NCBI GenBank assembly: GCA_026874595.1
Contig: JAPPUL010000069.1
Location: forward strand, 560,001 to 624,000
Direction: 5' to 3'
Origin: Sipunculus nudus
Lineage: Eukaryota; Annelida; Sipuncula; Golfingiida; Sipunculidae
DNA length: 64,000 bases
Both the position numbers and the translations under genes were made by a program. Positions 53,415-62,864 of this stretch are shown here, one piece after another; position 1 is the first letter of the stretch; each line of letters starts with the position of its first letter. The notes beneath the pieces were generated by a model. It worked only from the letters and a program-made list of their open reading frames with translations. It was not told the DNA's origin and did not search any database.

Positions 53415-56315
53415 TTATCTTGCTTTCCCTCTTAAAAATCCATAGTCTATAAGCTCTTTTGCCTTTTCCATGTGTTTTGGCACCGATACACTCTCATACT
53501 CAGGATAATGTCCCTCCTCTTCTGCTTTATATATCTTTACCCGAAGATCATACCAGCCCGCTTGCCCTGTTATCGGATCGCTGTTTGATATTTTTCCAAA
53601 GCCTGAGAGCTTAAGCTCTTCTCTTATTAAGTGATTAAGTAAAAATCCTTTCTTTGCCTCCGCAACATCTCCCTTAAGTCCCCAAAAGCCTGACTTCTTA
53701 CCTACTCCATTCCATGTCCATACTGTGTCAGGCTGATGCGCTTCTGAGTATTTTACCTGTACTCGTATCTTAGCTATCGACGACTCAACCCATACCCAAT
53801 CCTCGTCTTCTATCCCAAGCTCTTTTGCCTTTTTAGGATTTATATATAAATAATTTTGTCCTACTATTTGTCTTAACCACGCATTTTGTCCATCCCATGA
53901 ATGGTACATTGGCATAGGCCTTTGGGTTATTGCATAAAAACTATATTGCTCCTTATCTATTTGTTTTGGCTCAAGCGACTCATACCAAAACGGTAGCGGA
54001 TCAAAATATCTTAATATCCGCTCCCTTTGCGCTTGTGTTTGAGGCTTTCTACCTTCTACATCACCTTCTGCGCTTATTCTAAAACTTTCAAGCACCTCTG
54101 AATACATATTCATCACTATCGGCTTTGCACTCCCTATTAACTTCATCTTCGTTGCCCACTCCAAATAGCCCTTATTTATATTTCTATTGTACTTTATTCC
54201 ATCCTCAAGCTCATAACGGTAAAACGATTTGTTTTCTATGTATTTGTCAAGCTGTTTCTCATTCGGTTCGCCTATTATCTGTTTTGCTCCATCTGCCCCC
54301 CTCCATCCTGATAAAAAGCCTACTCCCCCTCCTTCCACCGTCTCCCACTTCGTTATAAACTCTTCATAGGTCTTGTATTTTAGTTTCCCTTCTGAATCAC
54401 AAAACCCTTCAAGTCCAAGCTCTCCTGCAAGGTCTATTAGCGTCTGCTGAAATGCCCTGCACTCCCCTTTCGGCTCCATTATAGGATGCCTTATAGAATC
54501 ACATACTGCGTCGTACTCGCTGATTGGCCTGTCTAACATCGATATACAGTCAAATCTCTCTAAGTATGTTGTGTCCGGCAATACCAAATCTGCATACGCT
54601 ACTTGTTCACTATAAAATGCATCGCTTACCACTATAAACGGAATCTTATACTCGCCATCTTCTTCTTTATCCGTTAGCATCCTTAGCATCCCACTCGTAT
54701 TCATTGACGAGTTCCAGGCCATGTTTGCCATGAATAATATCAATGTGTCTATCTTATATGGGTCTCCACGATGTGCATTCGTTATCACGTTTTGCAGCAT
54801 GCCATGTGCCGTTAAAGGAAATTCCCAGCTGAACGCTTTATCAAGCCTTATTGGCCCTCCTTTCTCATCTATCATTAGGTCTTCTGGACTTGCTGGAAAA
54901 CCTAAAGCCGGCTTTGGCAACGCTTTGTTTGGCTTTATGTCTGCTTCGTTGTTTACAGGCCGCACTGCCGGCGGAATCGGCTTCGGGAAAGGTGGTTTAT
55001 ATCTAAAACCACCCGGCCTGTCTATTATACCTAGCAACATCATGAACGCTGATAGTGCCCTTATAGTTTGAAATCCATTTGTATGTGCTGCAAGCCCGCG
55101 CATCCCGTGCAATGATACCGGCCGCCCTGTTGTATTTTCATGTTTAGTTCCCCACGCATCTGTCCAAGGTATTTCTAGTGTTATAAGTTCTTGCGCGACC
55201 ACCCCTACTTCTATTCCTATTCGCCTTATAACTTCAGCTGGTACCCCGCATATAGCCTCTGCACTCTCCGGTGTGTACTTTGATACCCGTTCCACCAAAC
55301 ATTGCATCACTGTCTTTAAATTCCTCTTCCCCACCTTATATGTCCCAAGAAGTGCTGCCTTAACGCCTTTCTTATGCGCTTCCTCTACCCTCCCACTCTC
55401 CTCGTCATACACATATTTTACCTCCTTATCATCTCCGCACGTATACAATAACCCCTCAAAACCCTCCCCCTCACCAACTTCATCACCCTTTAGCTCAACC
55501 AGATAACTCGCATTTGTAAAGTTTAGTAAAAACTCTTTGTCATAAAACTTGTGCTCCACCAAAACATTCATAAGTCCCATTATAAATGCTCCGTCCGTCC
55601 CAGGCCTTATCGCTACCCACTCATCTGCTATTGCTCCATACCCTGACCTTATCGGGTTTATAACCACTACCTTCCCCCCGCGATTCTTCACCTTCGACAA
55701 CCCTAGCTTCATCGGATTTGAATCATGATCTTCTGCTACTCCAAATAGTAATAGATATTTTGTCATCTCAAAATCAGGCCCCCCAAACTCCCAGCTCGTG
55801 CCTCCCATCGAATATATCATGCCAGCTGCCATATTTACAGAACAAAATCCCCCATGCGCCGCAAAGTTCGGTGTTCCAAACTGTTTTGCCCAATAGCCTG
55901 TTAACGCTTGCATTTGATCTCGTCCTGTGTAAAATGCAAGCTTCTTCGGATCCTCTCCCCTTATCCCCTTTAAACGCTTAACTAGTATTTCCATCGCCTC
56001 CGACCAACTTATCTCCTCATACTCCCCACTCCCCCTCTCCATCCCAGCTCGACGCAACAGCGGCTTCGTTATCCTACCAGGACTAAATTGTTTCATTATC
56101 CCTGATGAGCCCTTTGCGCATATTACACCCTGATTAGTTGGATGCTCCATATTACCTTGTATATACACTATCTTCTCATCTCGTAGCGATACCTTTATTC
56201 CGCATCTGCACGCACACATATAGCACGTTGTGTACTTTATATCTTCATTCTCTTTTAATCTATGTCCATCCTTTGTTATCTTTGAATCCATTTGCTTATC
56301 CCTTTCTTCATTCAT
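53415..56315 (-). CDS. SoeA-like molybdopterin oxidoreductase catalytic subunit (probable sulfite dehydrogenase)
   Basis: 966 residues, DMSO-reductase superfamily. The N-terminal [4Fe-4S] ligands are Cys31, Cys34, Cys38 and Cys66 (CYMCACRCGI...VICAKG); Cys158 in HGGFCSVNMAAG is the likely Mo ligand. No Tat signal, so it acts in the cytoplasm. Length (about 970), absence of export signal and partners SoeB/SoeC-like fit SoeABC, the cytoplasmic sulfite:quinone oxidoreductase known from Allochromatium; polysulfide or thiosulfate reductase is the main alternative, but those are normally exported. GGAAGAGAG precedes the ATG. First gene of the set; pseudo-cyclase gene lies just upstream on the same strand. 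Confidence 0.82.
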   Translation of the reverse strand: MNEERDKQMDSKITKDGHRLKENEDIKYTTCYMCACRCGIKVSLRDEKIVYIQGNMEHPTNQGVICAKGSSGIMKQFSPGRITKPLLRRAGMERGSGEYEEISWSEAMEILVKRLKGIRGEDPKKLAFYTGRDQMQALTGYWAKQFGTPNFAAHGGFCSVNMAAGMIYSMGGTSWEFGGPDFEMTKYLLLFGVAEDHDSNPMKLGLSKVKNRGGKVVVINPIRSGYGAIADEWVAIRPGTDGAFIMGLMNVLVEHKFYDKEFLLNFTNASYLVELKGDEVGEGEGFEGLLYTCGDDKEVKYVYDEESGRVEEAHKKGVKAALLGTYKVGKRNLKTVMQCLVERVSKYTPESAEAICGVPAEVIRRIGIEVGVVAQELITLEIPWTDAWGTKHENTTGRPVSLHGMRGLAAHTNGFQTIRALSAFMMLLGIIDRPGGFRYKPPFPKPIPPAVRPVNNEADIKPNKALPKPALGFPASPEDLMIDEKGGPIRLDKAFSWEFPLTAHGMLQNVITNAHRGDPYKIDTLILFMANMAWNSSMNTSGMLRMLTDKEEDGEYKIPFIVVSDAFYSEQVAYADLVLPDTTYLERFDCISMLDRPISEYDAVCDSIRHPIMEPKGECRAFQQTLIDLAGELGLEGFCDSEGKLKYKTYEEFITKWETVEGGGVGFLSGWRGADGAKQIIGEPNEKQLDKYIENKSFYRYELEDGIKYNRNINKGYLEWATKMKLIGSAKPIVMNMYSEVLESFRISAEGDVEGRKPQTQAQRERILRYFDPLPFWYESLEPKQIDKEQYSFYAITQRPMPMYHSWDGQNAWLRQIVGQNYLYINPKKAKELGIEDEDWVWVESSIAKIRVQVKYSEAHQPDTVWTWNGVGKKSGFWGLKGDVAEAKKGFLLNHLIREELKLSGFGKISNSDPITGQAGWYDLRVKIYKAEEEGHYPEYESVSVPKHMEKAKELIDYGFLRGKAR

Positions 56316-56359
56316 CTTTACTCTCTTCCTTACATATATATATATTATTCTTTTAACTT

Positions 56360-57412
56360 TTAATTTCTTAGCCTGATATCTTTAATCCCGTAAAGCTCTA
56401 TCCCCATACTTAGCTTTTCCGGAAGCTCTATAAACTCAAAAACTCCTTTTAGCTTCTCGTATAGTCTATCCGTACATACCAGGCTATAGCCTTTTAGCCC
56501 AAGACACATAAGTTCTCTTAATATCTTATGGGACTCTCCCATTAATACTAACCCTTTACCCCCTCTCCCACCCCCAAAAAGCATGCGCCCATAATCTAAA
56601 TTTAATGACACTTCTAGATTCTCAAGACCTTTGCTTTTTAAATATTTGTTTATTAAAAATACTTTATCTTCGACCCCTTCCTTAAGCTCTAATATACTTT
56701 TTGAAAAATACTTATCACCTGACTCTCCTTCATACCCTCCATCAAAAAGCCCTATAACTCCCTCTATTAGATCATCTCCTGCATGGCTTATATACCCTCC
56801 AACCCCATATATTACCTTCCCAACACCATTTATAAGCTTCGTCCATAATTTTATACGTCCAACTTCGCTTAAACCTTCCATGTAAAGCCCGTTAAGCTTT
56901 AGCTTATAGACAATTAAAGCTTTATTAACACCATCATAATATCCTTCCACCCCTTCCTCCTCAAGCTTAGTATATATCCTTTCTGGTATATATATTTGCG
57001 ATATCTTGTCTCGGACTATACTTTCTGGCACAACACTATAAGTCTTTTCAACTCCCCCATTACCTTTATCCTCCCCCTCCCCATCTTTATCCTCCCCCTC
57101 CCCATCAAGATCAAGCCCTTCTCGTACATTATTTAGCATATCTTCTTCTGCAAGAAACCCACGCTCATATTCAAAAACCCCATCCTCACCACCACTCCCC
57201 TCCATACCCTCCATAACCCCCCCTTTACCAAACCCCTCCCCACCCCTTGCCCGCTCCATTAGCTCCTCACGAAGCATTGCCACCTGTTCCTTAAGTTCTT
57301 CTATCTCATTACTACAACGCAATGTCTTTTTGCTCTTCTCTTCTAGTTCTCCCTTAAGCCGATTTATTATCGTTTCTTGTTCCTTTATATAATTCTTCTC
57401 AAACGAGAACAT
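56360..57412 (-). CDS. Coiled-coil protein with degenerate class III cyclase domain
   Basis: About 350 residues, soluble. An N-terminal coiled coil (about 1-65) is followed by a Gly/Glu/Asp-rich linker with a perfect 21-bp duplicate (coding GEGEDKD), then a C-terminal domain (about 145-350) that aligns with class III nucleotide cyclases: ALIVYKLKLNGLYMEGLSE for the first metal strand, YISHAGDDLIEGVIGLF for the second, LNLDYGRMLFGG and LVLMGESHKIL for the later core. The first metal-binding Asp is replaced by Lys and the conserved N/R catalytic helix is lost, so it is probably catalytically dead. ATG 57412 is preferred; TTG 57442 would add ten residues. It lies 45 bp upstream of soeA and may share its transcript. 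Confidence 0.6.
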   Translation of the reverse strand: MFSFEKNYIKEQETIINRLKGELEEKSKKTLRCSNEIEELKEQVAMLREELMERARGGEGFGKGGVMEGMEGSGGEDGVFEYERGFLAEEDMLNNVREGLDLDGEGEDKDGEGEDKGNGGVEKTYSVVPESIVRDKISQIYIPERIYTKLEEEGVEGYYDGVNKALIVYKLKLNGLYMEGLSEVGRIKLWTKLINGVGKVIYGVGGYISHAGDDLIEGVIGLFDGGYEGESGDKYFSKSILELKEGVEDKVFLINKYLKSKGLENLEVSLNLDYGRMLFGGGRGGKGLVLMGESHKILRELMCLGLKGYSLVCTDRLYEKLKGVFEFIELPEKLSMGIELYGIKDIRLRN

Positions 57413-57442
57413 TTGTTTGCTATTCCCTCTTAAGCTATACAA

Positions 57443-57758
57443 TATTGTAACTTCTTACTTGTAACTTCTTAGCACTTAATTTTATAGTAGTAAATAAACT
57501 ACTATTTATTTTAAAAATCTACACTTTTATACTTTACTTTTTTACATTGGCTTTTTTTTCTACACAAAACCTTTTTTTTTAAACATATCTCTCTTACCAA
57601 AAAAGCAAACTGTATTCTTACAGGCGCTTAAACCTCTTTTACTAGTAATATCTGTCAAAAATAATACTACCTTTTATCTTTATATTTTATATTTAAACTT
57701 AGTTTTACTTATTTTATCTATACTCTTTAAAACAAAATTCTTAAAAGGCTTTTAATCT
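57443..57758. other. Divergent intergenic region
   Basis: About 316 bp, extremely AT-rich with several T- and A-runs, between the pseudo-cyclase gene (-) and the PerM-type gene (+). A tandem GTAACTTCTTA duplicate lies at the left end. It presumably holds promoters; none is convincing by eye. No gene seen. Confidence 0.5.
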
Positions 57759-59483
57759 ATGCGTTTTAGCAATAATATCTTCTCCTTCTACTCCATAGAA
57801 CAAAATTCAAGAACTTCCTCTGTCATATTCATATTAATAATTATAGCCTCGATCGCACTTGCTTACTTCTTAAGAGATTTCTTAATCCCTCTTGTCTTGG
57901 CTATCTTCTTCGCTTACGGCCTTAACCCTATCGTTGAGAAATTGCAAAAAAAACTCCCCTCTGCTCTTGCCGTAACTATTCCTCTCGTTGCTTCCATCTC
58001 CATAATCACTCTCGTGTCTTTACTCTTCTACTCCAACATCGAAACCCTCGTAAAAGAAAAATTACCCTTCTATGAAAAGCGCTTCGTTGACCTTTGGCAA
58101 GATATTCAAAATCTCTTTAATCTAAAAAAAACAAACTATCTAGAAGAACTAACAGCGCCACTAAAAGACTTTATCGGTTATGGCAAAGACTACATCCTAA
58201 GCCTTTTTACTAAAACTACTTCCCTTTTTACCGACTTCATCTTATTCATCTTATACCTTTGTTTCTTCCTTGCCGGTATCAAAAACTTTAAAATTAAAAC
58301 CTCGCGGGCTCTACATCCTGCCAAAGCTGCTAACATTAATAACATTAATACTCGTATCGTAAGCCAAATCCAAAGATATATACTTTATAAAGCACTCGTT
58401 ACTTCTGCTGCCGCTTCCATTTTATACGTTGTCTTCCTTATCTATGGCCTTGACTTCGCCCTCGTTTTTGCCTTCCTCATATTCATTCTAAGCTTTATCC
58501 CCATAATAGGACCCGTCATTGCTTCTATATTGCCTATTTTACTATCTTTTATACAATTTGATAACTCAAGTCTTGCCATCTCTTTAACCGCCATCATCAT
58601 AATAGTACAAATTGTCTTTGCAAATGTCATCGAGCCCCGTATCTTTGGCAAAAGCCTTTCCTTAAGCTCTTTTGTCGTTTTCGTATCTCTTATATTTTGG
58701 AGCTTTATTTGGGGCATTGCAGGCGCTTTTTTATCTACTCCCATCATGGCATCTATTATCATAATATGCGATAACGTCCCGTCGCTTAGATATATAAACC
58801 GTTTCTTACAAAGTGCATTCCCTCTACAAGAAGATTGGGAGAAGTTAAGCCTTATTTATCATGTCGTTAATGCCGATTCCAAAATATCTTATAATGAACA
58901 AGCTATTATTAACTTTGAACTTAAAAAAGATATCTATGACCCAAAACTTGGTGCTCGCCTTTGGAAAGATGTTAAGAAACATCCTGTGTCTTTAGAAGAA
59001 ATTTTCAAAAATAAGTTTGAAGAAGATCGCATCAAGCTTTATGCCCTGTCTTCTAAAATCGCTCGCATTGACGGCATGTCAGATAAGGAAGCTAAACTTA
59101 TTAAAAAAATAGAACTTATTAACTCTTTCCATAAGGATACCATTGCTAATGTTAATTCCCTTGCTGAGCTTAATGCCTCGCTTTTAGATACTAATAAGCA
59201 AAAATCTAACTCCCACCCTAATAAAAACTCTAAGATGCAAAACCATGTTAACAATTATAACTTTGAAGACTCTTTTGACCATTTAATTCTTGGAAAAGAA
59301 CGTGAGGTCGCTTACAGCTATAAATTGCTTGCTAAAACCCTATTCCAAGCTCATCGCAAAAAAGAAGCACACTATAACTACCTTAAAGCTTTACATCTTT
59401 ATCTTATGCTTGAGGATCGAATAAACGTTTTTGAGTGCAACAAGTATTTAGCCATCTTAGATGCTTATAACAATAATTCTTAA
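57759..59483 (+). CDS. AI-2E/PerM-family permease with C-terminal TerB-like domain
   Basis: 574 residues. Residues about 20-345 are an AI-2E (PerM/YdiK) transporter with eight helices (LIPLVLAIFFAYGLNPIVEKL; FLIFILSFIPIIGPVIASILP; VIEPRIFGKSLSLSSFVVFVSLIFWSF region). The C-terminal 230 residues are extra: a TerB/DjlA-N-like segment (LYALSSKIARIDGMSDKEAKLIKKI) and a possible second copy before it (IYHVVNADSKISYNEQAII), then a Ser/Asn/Lys linker and a short TPR-like end. Substrate unknown. The BI-1 family gene follows on the same strand after 133 bp. Confidence 0.78.
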   Translation: MRFSNNIFSFYSIEQNSRTSSVIFILIIIASIALAYFLRDFLIPLVLAIFFAYGLNPIVEKLQKKLPSALAVTIPLVASISIITLVSLLFYSNIETLVKEKLPFYEKRFVDLWQDIQNLFNLKKTNYLEELTAPLKDFIGYGKDYILSLFTKTTSLFTDFILFILYLCFFLAGIKNFKIKTSRALHPAKAANINNINTRIVSQIQRYILYKALVTSAAASILYVVFLIYGLDFALVFAFLIFILSFIPIIGPVIASILPILLSFIQFDNSSLAISLTAIIIIVQIVFANVIEPRIFGKSLSLSSFVVFVSLIFWSFIWGIAGAFLSTPIMASIIIICDNVPSLRYINRFLQSAFPLQEDWEKLSLIYHVVNADSKISYNEQAIINFELKKDIYDPKLGARLWKDVKKHPVSLEEIFKNKFEEDRIKLYALSSKIARIDGMSDKEAKLIKKIELINSFHKDTIANVNSLAELNASLLDTNKQKSNSHPNKNSKMQNHVNNYNFEDSFDHLILGKEREVAYSYKLLAKTLFQAHRKKEAHYNYLKALHLYLMLEDRINVFECNKYLAILDAYNNNS

Positions 59484-59616
59484 ACTAAAGCTCTTAAACT
59501 TTGTTTATAAACTGATTGACTTTTAGCTTATTATTATTAATCCTTTTAGTATCTTATATTTATTAGGCTATGTTTATTCTTAGCTTGAGCTTAAAGGCTC
59601 TTTAAGGAGGTTTTAC

Positions 59617-60321
59617 ATGTTGCAAGAAACTAATTATTCTACTTATACTCTTGAGAAAAGCGAGAGAGCTAAGTTTATTAGTAGAACTTATGCTCACCTG
59701 GCTTTAGCTATCGTTATATTCCTTGTCCTTGAGTCTATCATTTTAAACTCTTCTCTTGCACCTAAATTAACTTCTCTTATGACCGGTGGTTTCTCTTGGC
59801 TTATTGTTCTTGGCGTTTTTATGGGCGTTAGCTATCTTGCTCAAAATTGGGCAAGCTCAACTACTTCTAAAGGGACGCAATACATGGGGCTTCTTCTTTT
59901 TATCGTGGCTGAGGCTATTATCTTTGTGCCTCTACTTTATATCGCAAGTGCTTATGCTAATGACTCAACGCTAATTCAAAAAGCCGGCCTTGTTACTTTG
60001 TTTTTATTTACAGGCCTTACTTTTGTTGCTGTTACCACCAAGAAGGACTTCTCTTTTCTTGGCTCTATTCTTAAGATAGGGGGTTTTGTTGCTCTTGGCT
60101 TTATTGTGGCTAGTATTCTTTTTGGATTTTCTCTTGGCCTTATATTTGCCTGGATTATGGTTGCTTTTGCATCTGCTGCTATTTTGTATTCTACGAGTGC
60201 TATCTTAAAATCTTATAATACTGACCAGTATGTGAGCGCTTCTTTGCATCTATTTGCTTCGGTTGCCTTGCTTTTTTGGTACATTATTCAAATCTTTATG
60301 CTTAGTTCTTCGCGTGATTAA
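59617..60321 (+). CDS. Bax inhibitor-1 family membrane protein
   Basis: 234 residues with seven predicted membrane helices. The layout matches the BI-1/YccA/YbhL group: N-terminal FISRTYAHLALAIVIFLVLES, MGLLLFIVAEAIIFVPLLYI, LVTLFLFTGLTFVAVTTKKDFSFLG and the C-terminal DQYVSASLHLFASVALLFW with the conserved Asp. Members are pH-sensitive calcium leak channels or interact with FtsH. AAGGAGG seven bases before the ATG is a strong ribosome-binding site. Confidence 0.85.
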   Translation: MLQETNYSTYTLEKSERAKFISRTYAHLALAIVIFLVLESIILNSSLAPKLTSLMTGGFSWLIVLGVFMGVSYLAQNWASSTTSKGTQYMGLLLFIVAEAIIFVPLLYIASAYANDSTLIQKAGLVTLFLFTGLTFVAVTTKKDFSFLGSILKIGGFVALGFIVASILFGFSLGLIFAWIMVAFASAAILYSTSAILKSYNTDQYVSASLHLFASVALLFWYIIQIFMLSSSRD

Positions 60322-60367
60322 TTTGCGTTATTAAGATTACTTTACAAAGCTGGGGGCTTTTGGAACT

Positions 60368-61477
60368 TTGTTTGGTGTCTTTTTTAAGTATTTGGCTGTT
60401 ATTCCTTTACTTAGCTTTTTATTAACCTCTTGTGGCAAAAAGGAAGATCTTGCTAAATATACTGTCGAATACAAAGAGCCTTACTATGCTGTTCCTATCG
60501 TAAATGACAAACTTGTTTATGTTTCTCCTCATGAAAATTCTAAAATAGCTTATAAAATAAAGTTACATAAAATAGTTACACTTGATGAATCTGTTAGTCT
60601 TTCTAATCCTAAAGCCATTTGGTACCACATAAAAGAAAGCGATCTTAAGGGCTATGTGCGTCCTGATGGTTTTAGAATATTTGAACATCTTGGTGATGCT
60701 GAGGAGTTTGTAAGAAAAAGCTATCCTGATAACAAGGTGCTTTTTGCTTTCTTTCCTTTGTATAAAACTGCATATAACTCATTTCAAAACAAAAACATTC
60801 AAGATGCTATTTTAAAGCTACATAGATTTATTTATACAACAAAAAAGACCAAAGAATCTGTTAGTGCCCTAGAATACACTACGATGGTCCTAATAGGCAA
60901 GTTATATATAAAAAACAAAGAGTATAAAAAAGCCCTATCGCATTTTGACGAGCTTTTAACTAAAGCTAAAGACAGTGTAATACTAATAGGCCCTAAAGAC
61001 TTTGCTCCTTCCGAAATACAGTTTTATATAAAAGAATATGATAACTACATTAGAGGGGAAACGTATATAAAAAACGTAAGTTCCTTAAAGACTTGGGACA
61101 TACCACTTTATAAAGCTTATATTAATGAAAAGCTAAAAAAACTAAAAGAAGCCAAAAGCCTTTATTACAAGCTGATAAAAAAGTATGACGTTAGCATGCA
61201 AGAAATTCCATATATAAATTTCATAATAGACAGGCTCTCAGAACTTGAGTCTATAGATAAGCTTGAAAAGTTAAAAAACGAAATTGCCTACAAAAGCACT
61301 CATAGATACATATTATACAAACTAGGGAGTATTGCATTGGATAAAAGAGGCTATAACAAAACGACAGAAGAGTATTACAAGCTATTTATAAATATATTTG
61401 AAAAGAAATATAAAAAAGCACCATACAAAGAAGAGATAAGGCATTATCTTAAGGCAAGAGAGTTATTAAAAAAGTAA
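60368..61477 (+). CDS. Lipoprotein with SH3-like and TPR-like regions
   Basis: 369 residues. A lipoprotein signal with lipobox LLTSC (lipid Cys near residue 22) is followed by an SH3-like beta domain (about 40-110; KLVYVSPHENSKIAYKIKLHKIVTL and WYHIKESDLKGYVRPDG) and a helical TPR-like part (LIGKLYIKNKEYKKALSHFDELL; YKAYINEKLKKLKEAKSLYYKL). Probably a periplasmic protein-binding lipoprotein. The start is TTG, 46 bp after the BI-1 gene stop. No specific function recognised. Confidence 0.65.
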   Translation: MFGVFFKYLAVIPLLSFLLTSCGKKEDLAKYTVEYKEPYYAVPIVNDKLVYVSPHENSKIAYKIKLHKIVTLDESVSLSNPKAIWYHIKESDLKGYVRPDGFRIFEHLGDAEEFVRKSYPDNKVLFAFFPLYKTAYNSFQNKNIQDAILKLHRFIYTTKKTKESVSALEYTTMVLIGKLYIKNKEYKKALSHFDELLTKAKDSVILIGPKDFAPSEIQFYIKEYDNYIRGETYIKNVSSLKTWDIPLYKAYINEKLKKLKEAKSLYYKLIKKYDVSMQEIPYINFIIDRLSELESIDKLEKLKNEIAYKSTHRYILYKLGSIALDKRGYNKTTEEYYKLFINIFEKKYKKAPYKEEIRHYLKARELLKK

Positions 61478-61554
61478 TTAAAGTAATTAAAGTAATGATG
61501 CTAGAAGAAAAAGGCGCTAAATCGTTTAGGAACTTGATTTATAGTTAAGGGGAA

Positions 61555-61926
61555 GTGTTAGAGGATATGAATACGTTTGCAAGCTTGTTGACAGGTCTTT
61601 TGGATACAATAATAGCAGTTATAAGCAAGACGGCCTTTGATTGGGACAAAAGCAGTTATATAAGTCTTGTTAATCTGCTTTTACTTGAGGATGACATTGC
61701 GGTTTGCGATGCCGTAGACCATATATTAAAAGAGGAAAAAGGCAGTGGCATCCCTCCGATCTATTTGGCATCAGAGCGACATCCTAACCATTTAGTAAGG
61801 GCATATTGCAAGAAGGTGCTTACAAATCATTCAGAATGCCAGCGTATAAAGAGTTTGACTAACGGGTATAATTTAGATGATAGCGTGAATAATTTAATAC
61901 TTGAATATGGTAATTTTAAGGAATAA
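61555..61926 (+). CDS. Small helical protein of unknown function
   Basis: Up to 123 residues from GTG 61555, or 119 from ATG 61567. The sequence looks helical with a HEAT-like hint (SERHPNHLVRAYCKKVL) and has no signal peptide. AAGGGG is only two bases before the GTG and about 14 from the ATG, leaving the start uncertain. Its last codons (Asn-Phe-Lys-Glu-stop) seed the 13-bp tandem repeat that follows. Confidence 0.5.
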   Translation: MLEDMNTFASLLTGLLDTIIAVISKTAFDWDKSSYISLVNLLLLEDDIAVCDAVDHILKEEKGSGIPPIYLASERHPNHLVRAYCKKVLTNHSECQRIKSLTNGYNLDDSVNNLILEYGNFKE

Positions 61927-62006
61927 TTTTAAGGAATAATTTTAAGGAATAATTTTAAGGAATAATTTTAAGGAATAATAGAAGGAATAATAGAAGGAAT
62001 AATAGA
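61912..62006. repeat. 13-bp tandem array over the stop of the small helical protein gene
   Basis: Five copies of AATTTTAAGGAAT from 61912, the first lying in the coding end and followed by its TAA, then 12-bp AATAGAAGGAAT units from 61977. Every unit carries AAGGAAT. Confidence 0.95.
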
Positions 62007-62489
62007 TATATAGAATAAATAATAACTACAATAACAGCTACTGAATAAAGAGACAGGGTGTAATTAAGCTTTATTAAGCTTTTATGATTTTGTTTTATCT
62101 TATGAAAGTGGGGTTAATATGGGCAAGACATTTAGATAAATATAAATGACTGAAAAAAAAAGTGAAAAGTGAAAAAAAACTTATTTAATGTTATAGACAT
62201 TTATGCCTTGATTCATTATATTAGGTGCTACTTTTAGACTAATGGCGGATACCTCTTGTGAATTCTGCAAAGTGAAAAACTACAAAATGAGAAGTCGGCG
62301 ACAGCGGATGCAGGTCAAAGCTAGGAAATAAAGAAACTATCTTGGGAGTGCTGTATAAGTGCTATAGGAGTGGGCTAAACATTGCATTCAGAGTGAGTAT
62401 CAAAAGTATAAAACAGATTAGATTATATAAATTAAAAAAATAGAATAATAGAAAAAAAATAAAGAGAAGATAAAGAGAAAGGAATTTAA
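62007..62489. other. Leader region of the rpsL-rpsG-fusA operon
   Basis: About 480 bp without a recognised gene except a candidate small ORF at 62242-62331. Sequence around 62240-62390 is visibly less AT-rich than its flanks, so it may be a conserved RNA or peptide. The promoter of the str operon is expected here. AAAGAGAAGATAAAGAGAAAGGAA just before rpsL is a short duplication ending in its ribosome-binding site. Confidence 0.5.
62242..62331 (+). CDS. Candidate 29-residue Cys- and Arg-rich peptide
   Basis: ATG opens a frame starting MADTSCEFCKVKNYKM and ending in a basic Arg/Lys/Gln-rich tail. The CxxCKxKNY pattern recalls the first zinc knuckle of ribosomal protein L33, but the second knuckle and half the length are missing. 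No ribosome-binding site is clear. It lies in the less AT-rich part of the rpsL leader. May be a real peptide, a remnant, or chance. Confidence 0.25.
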   Translation: MADTSCEFCKVKNYKMRSRRQRMQVKARK

Positions 62490-62864
62490 ATGCCAACAAT
62501 AAACCAATTAATAAGACATGGGCGTAAAAAGATAGTCAAGAAAACAGCAGCCCCAGCCTTGCAAAGGTCGCCACAAAAACGAGGGGTCTGTACACGTGTA
62601 ATGATCTTTAATCCTAAAAAGCCGAACTCAGCCTTACGTAAGGTTGCACGGGTTAGGCTTACAAACGATATAGAAGTAACAGCATACATACCGGGCATAG
62701 GGCACAATTTACAGGAGCACTCGGTAGTATTATTGCGTGGTGGACGTGTAAAGGACTTGCCAGGGGTTAGATATCATATAGTACGCGGGACAAGAGATAC
62801 ATTTGGGGTAACAGATAGAAAGCGCGGCAGATCACGTTATGGGACAAAGAAGGCAAAGGCCTAG
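62490..62864 (+). CDS. rpsL: 30S ribosomal protein S12
   Basis: 124 residues, full length. [13 protein letters not shown] at the N-terminus, [27 protein letters not shown] and [20 protein letters not shown] are unmistakable S12. It helps decode tRNA at the A site. GAAAGGAATTTAA precedes the ATG. First gene of the str operon; seven of its eight isoleucines are ATA. Three 13-bp tandem units follow its stop directly. Confidence 0.98.
   Translation: MPTINQLIRHGRKKIVKKTAAPALQRSPQKRGVCTRVMIFNPKKPNSALRKVARVRLTNDIEVTAYIPGIGHNLQEHSVVLLRGGRVKDLPGVRYHIVRGTRDTFGVTDRKRGRSRYGTKKAKA

Noticed and set aside
53096-53452. Plus-strand frames rich in Leu, Ser and Ile over the soeA-soeB spacer
   Set aside because: Composition is entirely explained by the ATCCTAT repeats; they also run into the soeA coding strand.
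62242-62331. Intact ribosomal protein L33 gene
   Set aside because: Only the first CxxC region resembles L33; the second CxxC and about 20 residues are missing in all frames downstream.
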